Shown piece after piece: positions 49,888 through 57,869 of a stretch of DNA of 64,000 nt. The DNA is from CAXMST01 sp038206985 (GTDB lineage: Bacteria > Actinomycetota > Thermoleophilia > Solirubrobacterales > 70-9): NCBI GenBank assembly GCA_038206985.1, contig JBBRAH010000005.1, positions 1 to 64,000 on the forward strand, given 5' to 3'. The first letter of the stretch is position 1. Each line of letters starts with the position of its first letter. The notes beneath the pieces were generated by a model, which made no database searches, was not told the DNA's origin, and worked only from the letters and a program-made list of their open reading frames with translations. The position numbers and the translations under genes were made by a program.

Positions 49888-51690
49888 TCAGCCCGCGCGG
49901 GCTTGGCGCCGCGGGGTCTTCTGCCCGACGGCCCACTCGGTCTCGGTCCGCGGGAAGAGGTACTCGACCCGGGCCTTGACCTCCTTGCGGTCCATCGGCG
50001 GCTTGGCGAGATCGTCGAGGCGGTTCGAGCGCTGCGGGAAGTCCATCGTCTTCCCGCGTCCCTCATCGACCTCCTCGAGCCAATCCGGAGCGTCAAGGTG
50101 CTCGGTGGCGGGGCGCCGACCGAGACCGGCCGCCTCATTATTCCGCCCGGTGTCATCAGGATCGTTCAGCTCTGTTTCCATGGTCAACTCCTCCCGCTCC
50201 GCCTCGGCGGCGACGGTCGCCGGCTCGACTGCTCGCTCCGGCTCCACCTCCGGCTCGACGAAACTGTGGTCCGTGGTTTCGGGCTCAAGGTCGGCGGGTC
50301 GCGATGCCGCGATCTGCGGCTCGGGATCGCGCTCGAAACGCTCGAAGGCCTCAGCGGTCCGATGCTCGTAGGTCTCGGGCTCCTCCTCGGCCGGCTCGAG
50401 GTCCCACTCGGCTGCCGAGCCGGGTCCGGCTGCACCCGCGCCCAGCGCGAGTCCATCGGCGAGCAGGGTCTCGTCGGCGGCGGCGCGCAGATCGGCGCCG
50501 AGCTCGCCACTGACGGCGCGGCGCAGAATCGTGCGCAGCAGGCTCTCGACCCGTACCGCGACCTCGGAGGTCGAGGCACCGAGCTTCGAGGGCTCGCCGC
50601 TCCAGAGTTCACGCTCGAGCGCGATCGCGGATTCGATCGTGTACTTGACCTCGTCCCGATCGGCCCCCTCCCCGCTCAGCGCAGCGACGCGCATCGGTAG
50701 GCCGACGCCCGCCGGGCCCTCGCCCTCGAGCAGGAAACGCAGTCCAAGCAGGTGGTCGTTGAGCGCATCGACAGCGCCACGACGGTCCAGGCCGCTCTCG
50801 AAGCGCAGCATCGCCCGGCGCATGCGGGTGACCCGCCGCGGATGGACCGAGACGGTGCGGGCAAGGTCGACCAGGTCGGGAATCTCGTCCTCGGCGAGGC
50901 GGTAGCCGCCGGAGCGCGGCCGGGCAGCGCCGGTAGCGATCCTCCGCCAGCGGTCGCCGGCAACCCGGACCCAGCCGTGGGGGCCAAGGCCGACGCCGCC
51001 GCTCCTATGCAGACGCAGGGTCGAGACGACGCGCTCAAAGACCGCGGCAACCCGCTCGCCGGCTCCCGCGAGGCCGCCGTCGTCGTCGAGCTGCACGCGG
51101 GCACTGATCACGAAGGTGGGCTCCCATTCGCCGGGGCCGGGGCGGTCGCTGCGAGCTGCCTCCGGCGGCACGTCGACCGTGTCGGCACGGACGATGGCGG
51201 CGCCCTTCATCTCGATACGGGTCGCGTCCATCTGGAAGCCGATCAGGGGAACGATGGCCTCGACCTCGCCGGCCTCCGGCTCGCTGCAGTCCTCGACCTC
51301 GGTCAGCACGGCGCTGAAGCGGTCCTCGTCGAGCTCGAAGTCCGAGCAGCCGTCCCAGAGACGGGCGAGAAAGTAGGTGACAGCGAGCGTCGCGCGCTCG
51401 ACCGGGTCGGCGGGCGGGGCGATGCCCGCCTCCTGGAGGTAGGTGCCGGCGACCTCGCTACCGCGCATGGTCTCGACGGCCTCGGCGAACGTGCCCAGCT
51501 CACGCAGCTCGGCCGCGTTGTCGCGCACGAACTTCGCGCTCAGCGGCTGGTACTGGCAGAAAGCAAACGAATCCCCCGGCTCCGCGATCTCGTAAGGGAT
51601 TTCCTGGCCGGACTCAACGAGATCGGTGAAAACCGCCGCGGCGTCACGGGCCAGTGTCTTCAGTGTGTGTCGTAGATGTAGGTCGCGCAC
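49888..51690 (-). CDS. Large protein of unknown function
   Basis: A 600-residue protein. The N-terminal 400 residues look folded (HLRHTLKTLARDAAAVFTDL, GDSFAFCQYQPLSAKFVRDN, VISARVQLDDD, LLGLRFLLEGEGPAGVGLPMRVAAL with separators), with no catalytic motif I recognise; the C-terminal 200 residues are Glu/Pro-rich and end in a short basic segment. No signal peptide or membrane helix. GTG is the start. Convergent with the Get3-like pair. I cannot assign a family. Confidence 0.65.
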   Translation of the reverse strand: MRDLHLRHTLKTLARDAAAVFTDLVESGQEIPYEIAEPGDSFAFCQYQPLSAKFVRDNAAELRELGTFAEAVETMRGSEVAGTYLQEAGIAPPADPVERATLAVTYFLARLWDGCSDFELDEDRFSAVLTEVEDCSEPEAGEVEAIVPLIGFQMDATRIEMKGAAIVRADTVDVPPEAARSDRPGPGEWEPTFVISARVQLDDDGGLAGAGERVAAVFERVVSTLRLHRSGGVGLGPHGWVRVAGDRWRRIATGAARPRSGGYRLAEDEIPDLVDLARTVSVHPRRVTRMRRAMLRFESGLDRRGAVDALNDHLLGLRFLLEGEGPAGVGLPMRVAALSGEGADRDEVKYTIESAIALERELWSGEPSKLGASTSEVAVRVESLLRTILRRAVSGELGADLRAAADETLLADGLALGAGAAGPGSAAEWDLEPAEEEPETYEHRTAEAFERFERDPEPQIAASRPADLEPETTDHSFVEPEVEPERAVEPATVAAEAEREELTMETELNDPDDTGRNNEAAGLGRRPATEHLDAPDWLEEVDEGRGKTMDFPQRSNRLDDLAKPPMDRKEVKARVEYLFPRTETEWAVGQKTPRRQARAG

Positions 51691-51795
51691 GAGGGCCGTC
51701 TTCGCCTGCGGAGGGCGCGATCCTTTTTTGCATGGTTTCTTGCGGCTTATTGGTTGGAGGCCCGGGTTCGGCTTCCTCGCGTCGATAAGTGGTCG

Positions 51796-51828
51796 CTCGC
51801 GGGGCCTGTCGTCGGGGTCTCCCGCGAG
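51796..51828 (-). terminator. Hairpin downstream of the HxlR gene
   Basis: CTCGCGGG (51796-51803) pairs with CCCGCGAG (51821-51828) across a 17-nt loop, 11 bp beyond the HxlR stop. There is no strong T-tract on the minus strand. Confidence 0.4.
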
Positions 51829-51838
51829 AGTGGGTTAC

Positions 51839-52204
51839 TTAGGCCGGGACGGCTTCTTTGGTCTTCGACCCTTGGGGCGTGGCTTGGCCTTGTTCGTCCA
51901 GGCAGAGCCAGCGTTTGCCGTAGTCGCGCATGTCTTCTATGAGGGGGGCCAGGTCGCGGCCCTTTTCTGTGAGCGCGTATTCGACCCTTGGTGGGACCTC
52001 GGGGTAGGTGTGGCGCGCTACTACGCCCTGTTCCTCGAGGGCGCGAAGACGGAGGGAGAGGGTCCTGGGGCTGATTCCCTGCAGGGAGCGCTCCAGTTCG
52101 CAGAAGCGGCTCGAGCCGGAGGCCAGGTCACGGATCACGAGCAGAGTCCATTTGCCGGAGATAATCTCGGCGCAGGCGCAGACTGGACAGTTCTCGTCGT
52201 TCAT
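51839..52204 (-). CDS. HxlR-family winged-helix regulator
   Basis: A 121-residue regulator. The HxlR core is clear: CPVCACAEIISGKWTLLVIRDL, then RFCELERSLQGISPRTLSLRLRALEEQGVV and the wing RVEYALTEKGRDLAPLI. It has several Cys near the N-terminus (CPVCAC), as thiol/redox-sensing members do. Codon use here is less GC-biased at third positions than in its neighbours (more CCT, CTT, GGG), which could mean recent acquisition. No obvious target gene is divergent from it; the pilT-like gene lies on the other side in the same direction. Confidence 0.88.
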   Translation of the reverse strand: MNDENCPVCACAEIISGKWTLLVIRDLASGSSRFCELERSLQGISPRTLSLRLRALEEQGVVARHTYPEVPPRVEYALTEKGRDLAPLIEDMRDYGKRWLCLDEQGQATPQGSKTKEAVPA

Positions 52205-52303
52205 GAAATCCGATCGGGACTCGGCCAGTTATTTGGCTTGCAGCCCATTACTACAGATAGGATAGCGCAGCGCTTCAGGAACTGAAGTGGGGACAGGACT
52301 CTG

Positions 52304-53923
52304 CTACTCGGGTGGCCGGGGCCGAAACTCGCTGAGCCGGTCCTGCTCCAGCGCCGCCCTCGGCGTACCGTTCTCCGCGGGCGCCGGGGTCTCCCAGATC
52401 TCCGCGAATTCCGCCCCGCCCAGTCCATCGGCTTTCGCCGCGGGGGCTACATCGGCATGCTCGCCGTCGGGCGGCGGAGACAGTTCCTCGCCTGCTCCGT
52501 ACTCCTCGTCCTCTCCGGTGGCCGGAGCCCCTGAAGCCTCCACCGGAACGCCGGGTGTCTCGGCAGGCTCGGGCGCCGGCCGGACCGGCGTCACGGAGCG
52601 CCCGTAGGCGTGGTCAGCCGATCCGTAGTCGATCTGGGCGGACTCGCCGCCTGGAGCCGGAGCCGCCATGCTCTCGCGGTCAAGCGGCGCGACCGGCTCG
52701 GGAGCAGTCGCAGCCGGCTCAGGCTCAGGCGCCGGTTCCGCCGCAGCCGGCTCGGGAGCCTCGGGTGGGTCGTCATAGGGCCGATCGGGGGCGGGTTTCT
52801 CCCCCCCAGGCTCATCGTCGAGCTGGCTCAGATCACTCGCCCGCTTGCCGGCGGACGCGAGCATCAGCTTGAAGTCGTGCGGGCTGGAGGCGTACCCCAT
52901 GGCCACGGCCTCGTCGACCAGGCCCGATCTGACCTGCCTTAGCAACGACTGGTCGAAGGTCTGCATTCCGTAGAACTCGCCCTCGGCGATCACCTGGCTG
53001 ATCTTCCCGGTCTCGTTGGGATTGAGGATCAGGTCCTGGATGCGTCCTGTGACGACCATGATCTCGCTCGCCGCGATCCGCCCGACTCCGTCGCTGGTTG
53101 GCACCAGCCGCTGCGAGACCGCACCCCTGAGCGTCGCCGAGAGCATCACGCGGGCCTGCTGCTGTAGGTGCGGTGGGAAGAAGTCGATGATCCGGTTGAT
53201 GGTCTCGGTGGCGTCCAGGGTGTGCAGGGTCGAGAGCACGAGGTGGCCGGTCTCGGCCGCGCTCAGCGCCGTGCGCACCGTTTCCTCGTCGCGCATCTCG
53301 CCGACCAGGATCACATCCGGGTCCTGGCGCAGGATGCGGCGCATTGCCTTGCCGAAGCTCTTCGTATCGGAGCCGACCTCGCGCTGGTTGATGATCGACT
53401 TCTTGTCGCGGTGCAGGTACTCGATCGGATCCTCGAGCGTGACGATGTGGTGCGAATAGTTGCTGTTGATGTGGTCGATCATCGCCGCCAGCGTCGTCGA
53501 CTTGCCGGAGCCCGTGGTGCCGGTCAGCAGGATGATTCCGCGCTGCTCGTCCGCGAGCTTGCGGATCACCGGCGGCAGACCGAGATCCTCGATCGTGCGC
53601 ACCTGGAAGGGAATCGCCCGGCATACGATGGACACCGACCCGCGCTGGCGAAAGGCGTTGACGCGGAAGCGGCTGACCCCCTTCAGTGAATAGGAGAAGT
53701 CGACCTCACCTTCGGCCGCGAATTCCTCACGGGCCCGATCGGTGGAGATCAGCTTGCGCAGCGCCCCCTCGGCGTCATCCTGGGTCAGTGAGTCGGCATC
53801 AGCGTCCAGCGGCCGCAACTCACCGTCGACGCGTCCCATCGGCGGCGAGTTGACCTTCAGGTGCAGGTCCGAACCCTCCGAGCGAACGAGCAGGGCAAGG
53901 CATTCATCGATCTCAAACGGCAT
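52304..53923 (-). CDS. pilT: PilT-family twitching motility ATPase with long C-terminal tail
   Basis: A 539-residue ATPase. The PilT core is complete: N-terminal SEGSDLHLKVNSPPM, Walker A GTTGSGKST, Asp box EDPIEYLH, Walker B LVGEMRDEET and His box STLHTLDATETI. It depolymerises type IV pili to cause retraction (known). Residues from about 360 are an acidic Pro/Ala/Glu-rich tail absent from standard PilT. No pilin or PilB/C genes are in the window, so pilus genes must be elsewhere. MPFEIDEC at 53923 is the preferred start, upstream residues being unlike PilT. Confidence 0.88.
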   Translation of the reverse strand: MPFEIDECLALLVRSEGSDLHLKVNSPPMGRVDGELRPLDADADSLTQDDAEGALRKLISTDRAREEFAAEGEVDFSYSLKGVSRFRVNAFRQRGSVSIVCRAIPFQVRTIEDLGLPPVIRKLADEQRGIILLTGTTGSGKSTTLAAMIDHINSNYSHHIVTLEDPIEYLHRDKKSIINQREVGSDTKSFGKAMRRILRQDPDVILVGEMRDEETVRTALSAAETGHLVLSTLHTLDATETINRIIDFFPPHLQQQARVMLSATLRGAVSQRLVPTSDGVGRIAASEIMVVTGRIQDLILNPNETGKISQVIAEGEFYGMQTFDQSLLRQVRSGLVDEAVAMGYASSPHDFKLMLASAGKRASDLSQLDDEPGGEKPAPDRPYDDPPEAPEPAAAEPAPEPEPAATAPEPVAPLDRESMAAPAPGGESAQIDYGSADHAYGRSVTPVRPAPEPAETPGVPVEASGAPATGEDEEYGAGEELSPPPDGEHADVAPAAKADGLGGAEFAEIWETPAPAENGTPRAALEQDRLSEFRPRPPE

Positions 53924-54028
53924 CAGCCTCGTTATCGGCCTCAGCCCCAGTCCCTTGAGCCCGCTCGCACAACTGGCCAGCAATGTTGCGCGGCGCCGTT
54001 CCCGTGCCTCGCCGGGCGACGGCCCTGC

Positions 54029-54832
54029 CTACGGCTTGAGCTTGATCTTCGCGCCGGTGGTCGAGCTGTCCGCCGCGTTCTCGGCCGTGGCCTTCAGTCC
54101 CAGCTTGCCCCGCCCCTTCTTGAGGAGACGGGAGACCTTGCGCTGCGTCTTCTTGTGGGACTTGAAGCGCAGGCTGAGTGCACGCTCCTCATTCGCACCG
54201 AGCTCAAGACCCACCGGCTTCAGCTTGAACTTCTTCGATTTGCCCCTGGCTTTCACCCGCGCCGATCCGGAGACCGTCGCTGAGCAGAACGTCCCGCCGC
54301 AGCTGACCTCGGTCTTCAGCTTGCGAACACTCTGTTTCCGGCGCGCCTGGAGCACCGCGTTCGGGGCCAGAGCGACCGGAATCTCGAGCGTCTGGGTTCC
54401 AAGCAGCCCGTCATAGGCGTCGGGCGCGAGCCCGGCTGCCGGGATCCTGACACGGAACTCGACCTCGCAACGGACCACGCCATCGGAGGGGAGATCGCCT
54501 GCAGCAGTATCGACGGGTGCTGCAACGAGCTCCGCAAAGGTCGGGCCGTCGAGGGGGGCCGTGCCCGGCAGCGGAACCTCCCCGGGCGCGGAGATCGGTG
54601 GATCGAAGGAGACGTCGAGGGGATCGCACCCCACGGGTACCGGCTGTACGCGGAACCCGAGTGACCCAAGGGCGCTCTGAAGCGTCTCTGTCGCCGCCCC
54701 GCCGTTGGACGTGTCGAAGACGAGCGGTTGATTGCCGCTGGACTCGTCAACGGCGCCGGTGTTGACTGCAAGCAGTCCCAGCTGCTGATCAGCGATGGCG
54801 TCGACCCCCCTTGTGAGCCCTACAACCAGCAC
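54029..54832 (-). CDS. Exported-type protein fragment, probably 5'-truncated
   Basis: A 267-residue open frame from GTG, with no signal peptide although the composition (beta-rich modules, GGTFC.ATVSGSA, a Lys/Arg-rich KLKP-type tail) is that of a secreted actinobacterial protein. The frame stays open upstream to 54961, reading FAFPGPGATETYAVLQAAG, which looks coding but has no start codon; it runs into structured element copy B. I infer loss of the N-terminus. Function unknown; it may be a pseudogene. Confidence 0.5.
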   Translation of the reverse strand: MLVVGLTRGVDAIADQQLGLLAVNTGAVDESSGNQPLVFDTSNGGAATETLQSALGSLGFRVQPVPVGCDPLDVSFDPPISAPGEVPLPGTAPLDGPTFAELVAAPVDTAAGDLPSDGVVRCEVEFRVRIPAAGLAPDAYDGLLGTQTLEIPVALAPNAVLQARRKQSVRKLKTEVSCGGTFCSATVSGSARVKARGKSKKFKLKPVGLELGANEERALSLRFKSHKKTQRKVSRLLKKGRGKLGLKATAENAADSSTTGAKIKLKP

Positions 54833-54924
54833 GCCCGCGGCCTGCAGGACGGCGTACGTCTCCGTGGCACCGGGGCCCGGGAAGGCAAAGCTGTCACCCG
54901 TACCGCAGGGCGGGTCAGGGAACA

Positions 54925-55013
54925 GGCTGGGAGCGTCGAGGCCAAGGAAGAGGGAGCCCGGCTACAGCGAAGCTATGCCGGGCGACCGATGACGCCGGCA
55001 TCGGCGTTCCCAG
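54925..55013 (+). repeat. Structured GA-loop element, copy B
   Basis: GGCTGGGA (54925-54932)/TCCCAG (55008-55013) outer stem, then GTCGA/TCGGC and GCC/GGC; internal loop AAGGAAGAGG (54944-54953) facing CCGATGAC (54986-54993); apical hairpin GCCCGGC...GCCGGGC with AGC-GAA-GCT. It ends 4 bp before the sigma-factor stop (55018-55020). Compared with copy A the inner stem has changed both partners (ACC/GGT to GCC/GGC), direct evidence of conserved pairing. Confidence 0.7.
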
Positions 55014-55017
55014 TCGC

Positions 55018-56115
55018 TTAGGCGACTTCGCGGAGTTTTTGGGCCTCTGCGAGCGTCTGCAGCTTCTTGAGGCTCTGGTTCTCGATCTGGCGGATGCGCT
55101 CGCGGGTGACGTTGAACGTGCGGCCGACCTCGTCGAGGGTGCGGGGATGCTCGCCGCCGAGCCCGTAGCGGAGCTCGAGCACGCGGCGCTCGCGATAGGA
55201 GAGGTTCTCCAGGGCCTCACGCAGCGCCTCCTTGGTGAGCAGATCCGCAGCGCGATCGAACGGGGACTCCGCCTTCTCGTCCGCGATGAACTGACCGAAC
55301 TCGGACTCCTCCTCGTCGCCGACCGGCTTCTCCAGCGAAACCGGAGCCTGCGCCGAGCGCTTGATCGAATCGACCTCGTCGGGCTCGATGCCGGTGACAT
55401 CGGCGATCTCCTCCGGCGTGGGCTCGCGGCCCAGCTCGGTGACGAGCTTGCGCTCGGCACGGCCGATCTTGTTCAGCTTTTCGACGACGTGCACCGGGAT
55501 GCGGATCGTGCGGGCCTTGTCGGCGAGCGCACGGGCGATCGCCTGGCGGATCCACCAGGTGGCGTAGGTCGAGAACTTGAAGCCCTTGCGGTAGTCGAAC
55601 TTCTCCGCAGCGCGGACCAGCCCGAGCGTGCCCTCCTGGATCAGGTCGAGGAAGGGCAGGCCCTGGTTGCGGTAGTTCTTCGCGATCGAGACGACGAGCC
55701 GCAGGTTGGACTCGACCATCTTCTCCTTGGCCGCGAGGTCACCACGCTCGATGCGCTTCGCCAGCTCGACCTCTTCGGCCGCGGTCAGCAGGCGCACCTT
55801 GCCGATGTCCTTGAGGAACAGCTGCAGGCTGTCCGTCGTCATGTCCGGCTTGAGATCGATCGTGCTCTTGGCGCGGCGCTTGCCGCGCTTGCCGTCGTCA
55901 CGCTCGGGCTGGGAAGCCTGGGCCGGATCGACGTCCTCTACGAGCTCGATTCCAGAGCGCTCGAGATGTCCGTAGAGCTCCTCGATATCGCCTTCATCGA
56001 CGTCTACCTCGGCGACCGCTGTCGCGATCTCGCCGAAAGTGAGCACGCCAAGCTGCTGACCCTTGGTCAGCAGGTTCTTTACCTCTTCAAGTTCTTGAAG
56101 CTCAGCTACAAGCAT
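55018..56115 (-). CDS. Primary-type RNA polymerase sigma factor (RpoD/SigA group)
   Basis: A 365-residue sigma-70 factor. Region 1.2 is DSLQLFLKDIGKVRLLTAAEE-like, region 2 contains NLRLVVSIAKNYRNQGLPFLDLIQEG and FSTYATWWIRQAIARALAD (-10 recognition), region 3 VEKLNKIGRAERKLVTELG, and region 4.2 TLDEVGRTFNVTRERIRQIE (-35 recognition). This is the primary or principal-like class. The ATG at 56115 lies in an unusual leader that has its own promoter, an intrinsic terminator and a short overlapping reading frame. Structured element copy B begins 4 bp after its stop. Confidence 0.92.
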   Translation of the reverse strand: MLVAELQELEEVKNLLTKGQQLGVLTFGEIATAVAEVDVDEGDIEELYGHLERSGIELVEDVDPAQASQPERDDGKRGKRRAKSTIDLKPDMTTDSLQLFLKDIGKVRLLTAAEEVELAKRIERGDLAAKEKMVESNLRLVVSIAKNYRNQGLPFLDLIQEGTLGLVRAAEKFDYRKGFKFSTYATWWIRQAIARALADKARTIRIPVHVVEKLNKIGRAERKLVTELGREPTPEEIADVTGIEPDEVDSIKRSAQAPVSLEKPVGDEEESEFGQFIADEKAESPFDRAADLLTKEALREALENLSYRERRVLELRYGLGGEHPRTLDEVGRTFNVTRERIRQIENQSLKKLQTLAEAQKLREVA

Positions 56116-56134
56116 TCGCGTCTACGCGCTCCAT
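56102..56134 (-). CDS. Possible 10-residue leader peptide overlapping the sigma start
   Basis: ATG at 56134 opens a frame encoding MERVDANACS with its stop inside the sigma gene's first codons. An AGGA lies 7-10 nt before it, a better ribosome site than that of the sigma ATG. It could couple or limit sigma translation. The evidence is positional only. Confidence 0.25.
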   Translation of the reverse strand: MERVDANACS

Positions 56135-56234
56135 TCTTTTTCCTGTCGGTTGTCTCGGCCGCTCGGCGCCCGGCATTCGCGGAGACGGCATATGAGTTAT
56201 CGGGCGTTGCGTGGGTGAAGTTGAGTCCCCGGCG

Positions 56235-56265
56235 CCGAAAAAAGCGGATCTTGCAGGATCCGCTT
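56235..56265 (-). terminator. Intrinsic terminator (attenuator) in the sigma-factor leader
   Basis: AAGCGGATC (56242-56250) pairs with GATCCGCTT (56257-56265), loop of 6, followed on the minus strand by TTTTTTCGGC. It lies between the predicted start of transcription (about 56306) and the sigma ATG (56115), so read-through is needed for sigma expression. GAAGTTG upstream can pair with CAACTTC downstream, a possible antiterminator. Confidence 0.7.
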
Positions 56266-56312
56266 CCATACGCACCAACTTCGTTCGCCGCTGAAAAACT
56301 AACTGCGGCGGC

Positions 56313-56341
56313 ACTATAGCCGCTATCTTTTCTGAAGTCAA
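56313..56341 (-). promoter_or_regulatory. Vegetative promoter of the sigma-factor gene
   Basis: TTGACT (56341-56336) and TATAGT (56318-56313) on the minus strand are separated by 17 bp. Transcription would start near 56306, giving a leader of about 190 nt before the ATG at 56115. Confidence 0.7.
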
Positions 56342-56493
56342 GGGTTGGTTCGGCCATCGATTATGCCTGCAATCCCGTTTCGCGGTCCTCAGGGGGGGCG
56401 CCCGCACAGTTCCTAACACGGGCCTTCGGCCGTTGTTACGGCAAACGGTTCCGATCGGATTACCGACCGGAACGCAATCGTCCGCGGAAGCGA
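56342..56493. other. Divergent region upstream of the sigma factor
   Basis: The part of the 378-base intergenic region beyond the sigma promoter. A short hairpin GGGCCttcGGCC occurs near 56419-56434. No gene is evident. It should also contain the promoter for the divergent small gene at 56494, but I could not pick a convincing one. Confidence 0.35.
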
Positions 56494-56871
56494 GTGAAAT
56501 ACGTGTGGATGAGCGCTTCAGATGCCTCCTCAGCCGGCACCGCCGCGGGCGAGCCGGATGACTCCGAAGAGGGACCCGGAATTCTCGGCAGCCTCCCCCG
56601 CAGCCGCCCCGCGGTCCGCAGCCCTCGCAGAGCCCGGGCCACGACCGGGGCCGGCTCGCCGTCCACCGACTCCGGCGGGTCGTCGAGCGGTGACGCAGGG
56701 CAACCGGCGGCAACCGACCCCAAGGCGGAAACCACACCGGAAGGCCGCGAGGCCGACGTCGAAGCGCTCGCCCGAGCCGGGATCTCGCTTGCAGGCGAAG
56801 CTGCAACGCTGGGCCTGCGGCTCGCCGGACGGGCCGCCGCCGCCCTTCGCGACGCAACTGAGCGACGTTGA
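56494..56871 (+). CDS. Small disordered protein coupled to a YihY-family gene
   Basis: A 125-residue protein, mostly Ser/Gly/Pro/Glu-rich (residues 1-85), ending in an amphipathic Ala/Leu/Gly helix (EALARAGISLAGEAATLGLRL is the core of it, split by GE). No enzymatic motif. GTG at 56494 has GGAAG upstream; ATG at 56509 is an alternative. Its stop overlaps the TTG start of the next gene (TTGA), implying translational coupling. The function is unknown, possibly an accessory to the membrane protein. Confidence 0.55.
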   Translation: MKYVWMSASDASSAGTAAGEPDDSEEGPGILGSLPRSRPAVRSPRRARATTGAGSPSTDSGGSSSGDAGQPAATDPKAETTPEGREADVEALARAGISLAGEAATLGLRLAGRAAAALRDATERR

Positions 56872-57869
56872 CCGCCGCCGGGGCCCGTCGTTCACTCAAG
56901 GCCTTCTGGCGCAGGGCATACGACGAGAACATCACGGGCATGGCGGGCATGGTCGCCTACAACCTGCTGCTCTCGGTCTTCCCCTTCGCGCTGCTCGTGC
57001 TCTTCGTCTTCGGCCAGTTGCTCTCCAGCTCCGACATCGAGAGCACCGTCATCCGGGACCTCCAGCAACTGTTCCCCGAGACCGAGCAGGGCACCCTGGT
57101 CACCGAGCTCAACAGGATCCGGACCAACTCGACGGAGATCGGCATCGTGGCGATCGTCGCCGGGATCTGGATCGGCGCCAGCTTCTGGGGGGCGATGGAC
57201 ACCGCCTTCTGCCGCATCTATCACGTCGAATGCAGAAGCTGGCTCGCGCAAAAGCGCTTCTCGCTGATCATGCTTGCGGTGGTCGCGCTCTTCCTCGCGG
57301 CCAGTGTCTCAATCCCGGCGATCGAAGGTCTCGTCCTCGCCGGCGTAGACGACCTGCCCTTCGGCCTCTCAGATGCGGCCTGGGTCACGAGCTTGACGCT
57401 GGTCGCGGGTGGCCTGCTGATCGGCTTTTTGATGCTCTGCCTGATCTACTGGGCCGTACCCAAGGGCCACATGCCCTGGCGCGGAGTCTGGCCCGGCGCT
57501 CTGTTCGTCTCGATCGCCGGCGGCGCCGCCAACATCGCCTTTCCCGTGTACCTCGTGAACCTCTCCTCGGTGGGCGAGTTCGGCCGCATCGTGAGCTTCG
57601 TGCTGGTGGCGCTGATCTGGTTCTACCTGCTGGCGCTCGGCATGCTTGCCGGGGCCGTGATCAACGCCCTCCGCTACGAGCTGCACGACACCGGCACCCT
57701 GCGCGGCATGACCGAGGACTTCGCAACCCGTGGCGGCAACCCGCTCGGGGTTGCGCCCGAGTCCTTCTCGGAGCGCCCCGCCGGCGGCGCCGAGCGAGCC
57801 GGCGAAGGTGAGAGCCGACCCCGGTCACGGCCGCTCATCGACCCGGGCTCAGAACCGCACAACGAGTGA
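56868..57869 (+). CDS. YihY/BrkB-family integral membrane protein
   Basis: A 333-residue protein with six membrane segments. Family blocks are visible: FWRRAYDENITGMAGMVAYNLLLSVFP (first segment region), GIWIGASFWGAMDTAF, and the YWAVPKGHMPWRGVWPGALF and IWFYLLALGMLAGAVINAL segments. The family was once misannotated as ribonuclease BN; members are proposed lipid or membrane-homeostasis proteins, and the activity is unproven. The C-terminus is a charged, disordered tail. The TTG start overlaps the preceding stop. Confidence 0.85.
   Translation: MTAAGARRSLKAFWRRAYDENITGMAGMVAYNLLLSVFPFALLVLFVFGQLLSSSDIESTVIRDLQQLFPETEQGTLVTELNRIRTNSTEIGIVAIVAGIWIGASFWGAMDTAFCRIYHVECRSWLAQKRFSLIMLAVVALFLAASVSIPAIEGLVLAGVDDLPFGLSDAAWVTSLTLVAGGLLIGFLMLCLIYWAVPKGHMPWRGVWPGALFVSIAGGAANIAFPVYLVNLSSVGEFGRIVSFVLVALIWFYLLALGMLAGAVINALRYELHDTGTLRGMTEDFATRGGNPLGVAPESFSERPAGGAERAGEGESRPRSRPLIDPGSEPHNE

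Noticed and set aside
54833..54961. Longer coding region for the 54029 gene
   Set aside because: The frame is open and looks coding but contains no ATG or GTG before the stop at 54962, so the GTG at 54832 is kept and truncation is proposed instead.
56868..57869. Ribonuclease BN annotation for the YihY-family gene
   Set aside because: The protein is an integral membrane protein without a nuclease motif; that name is a historic misannotation of the family.
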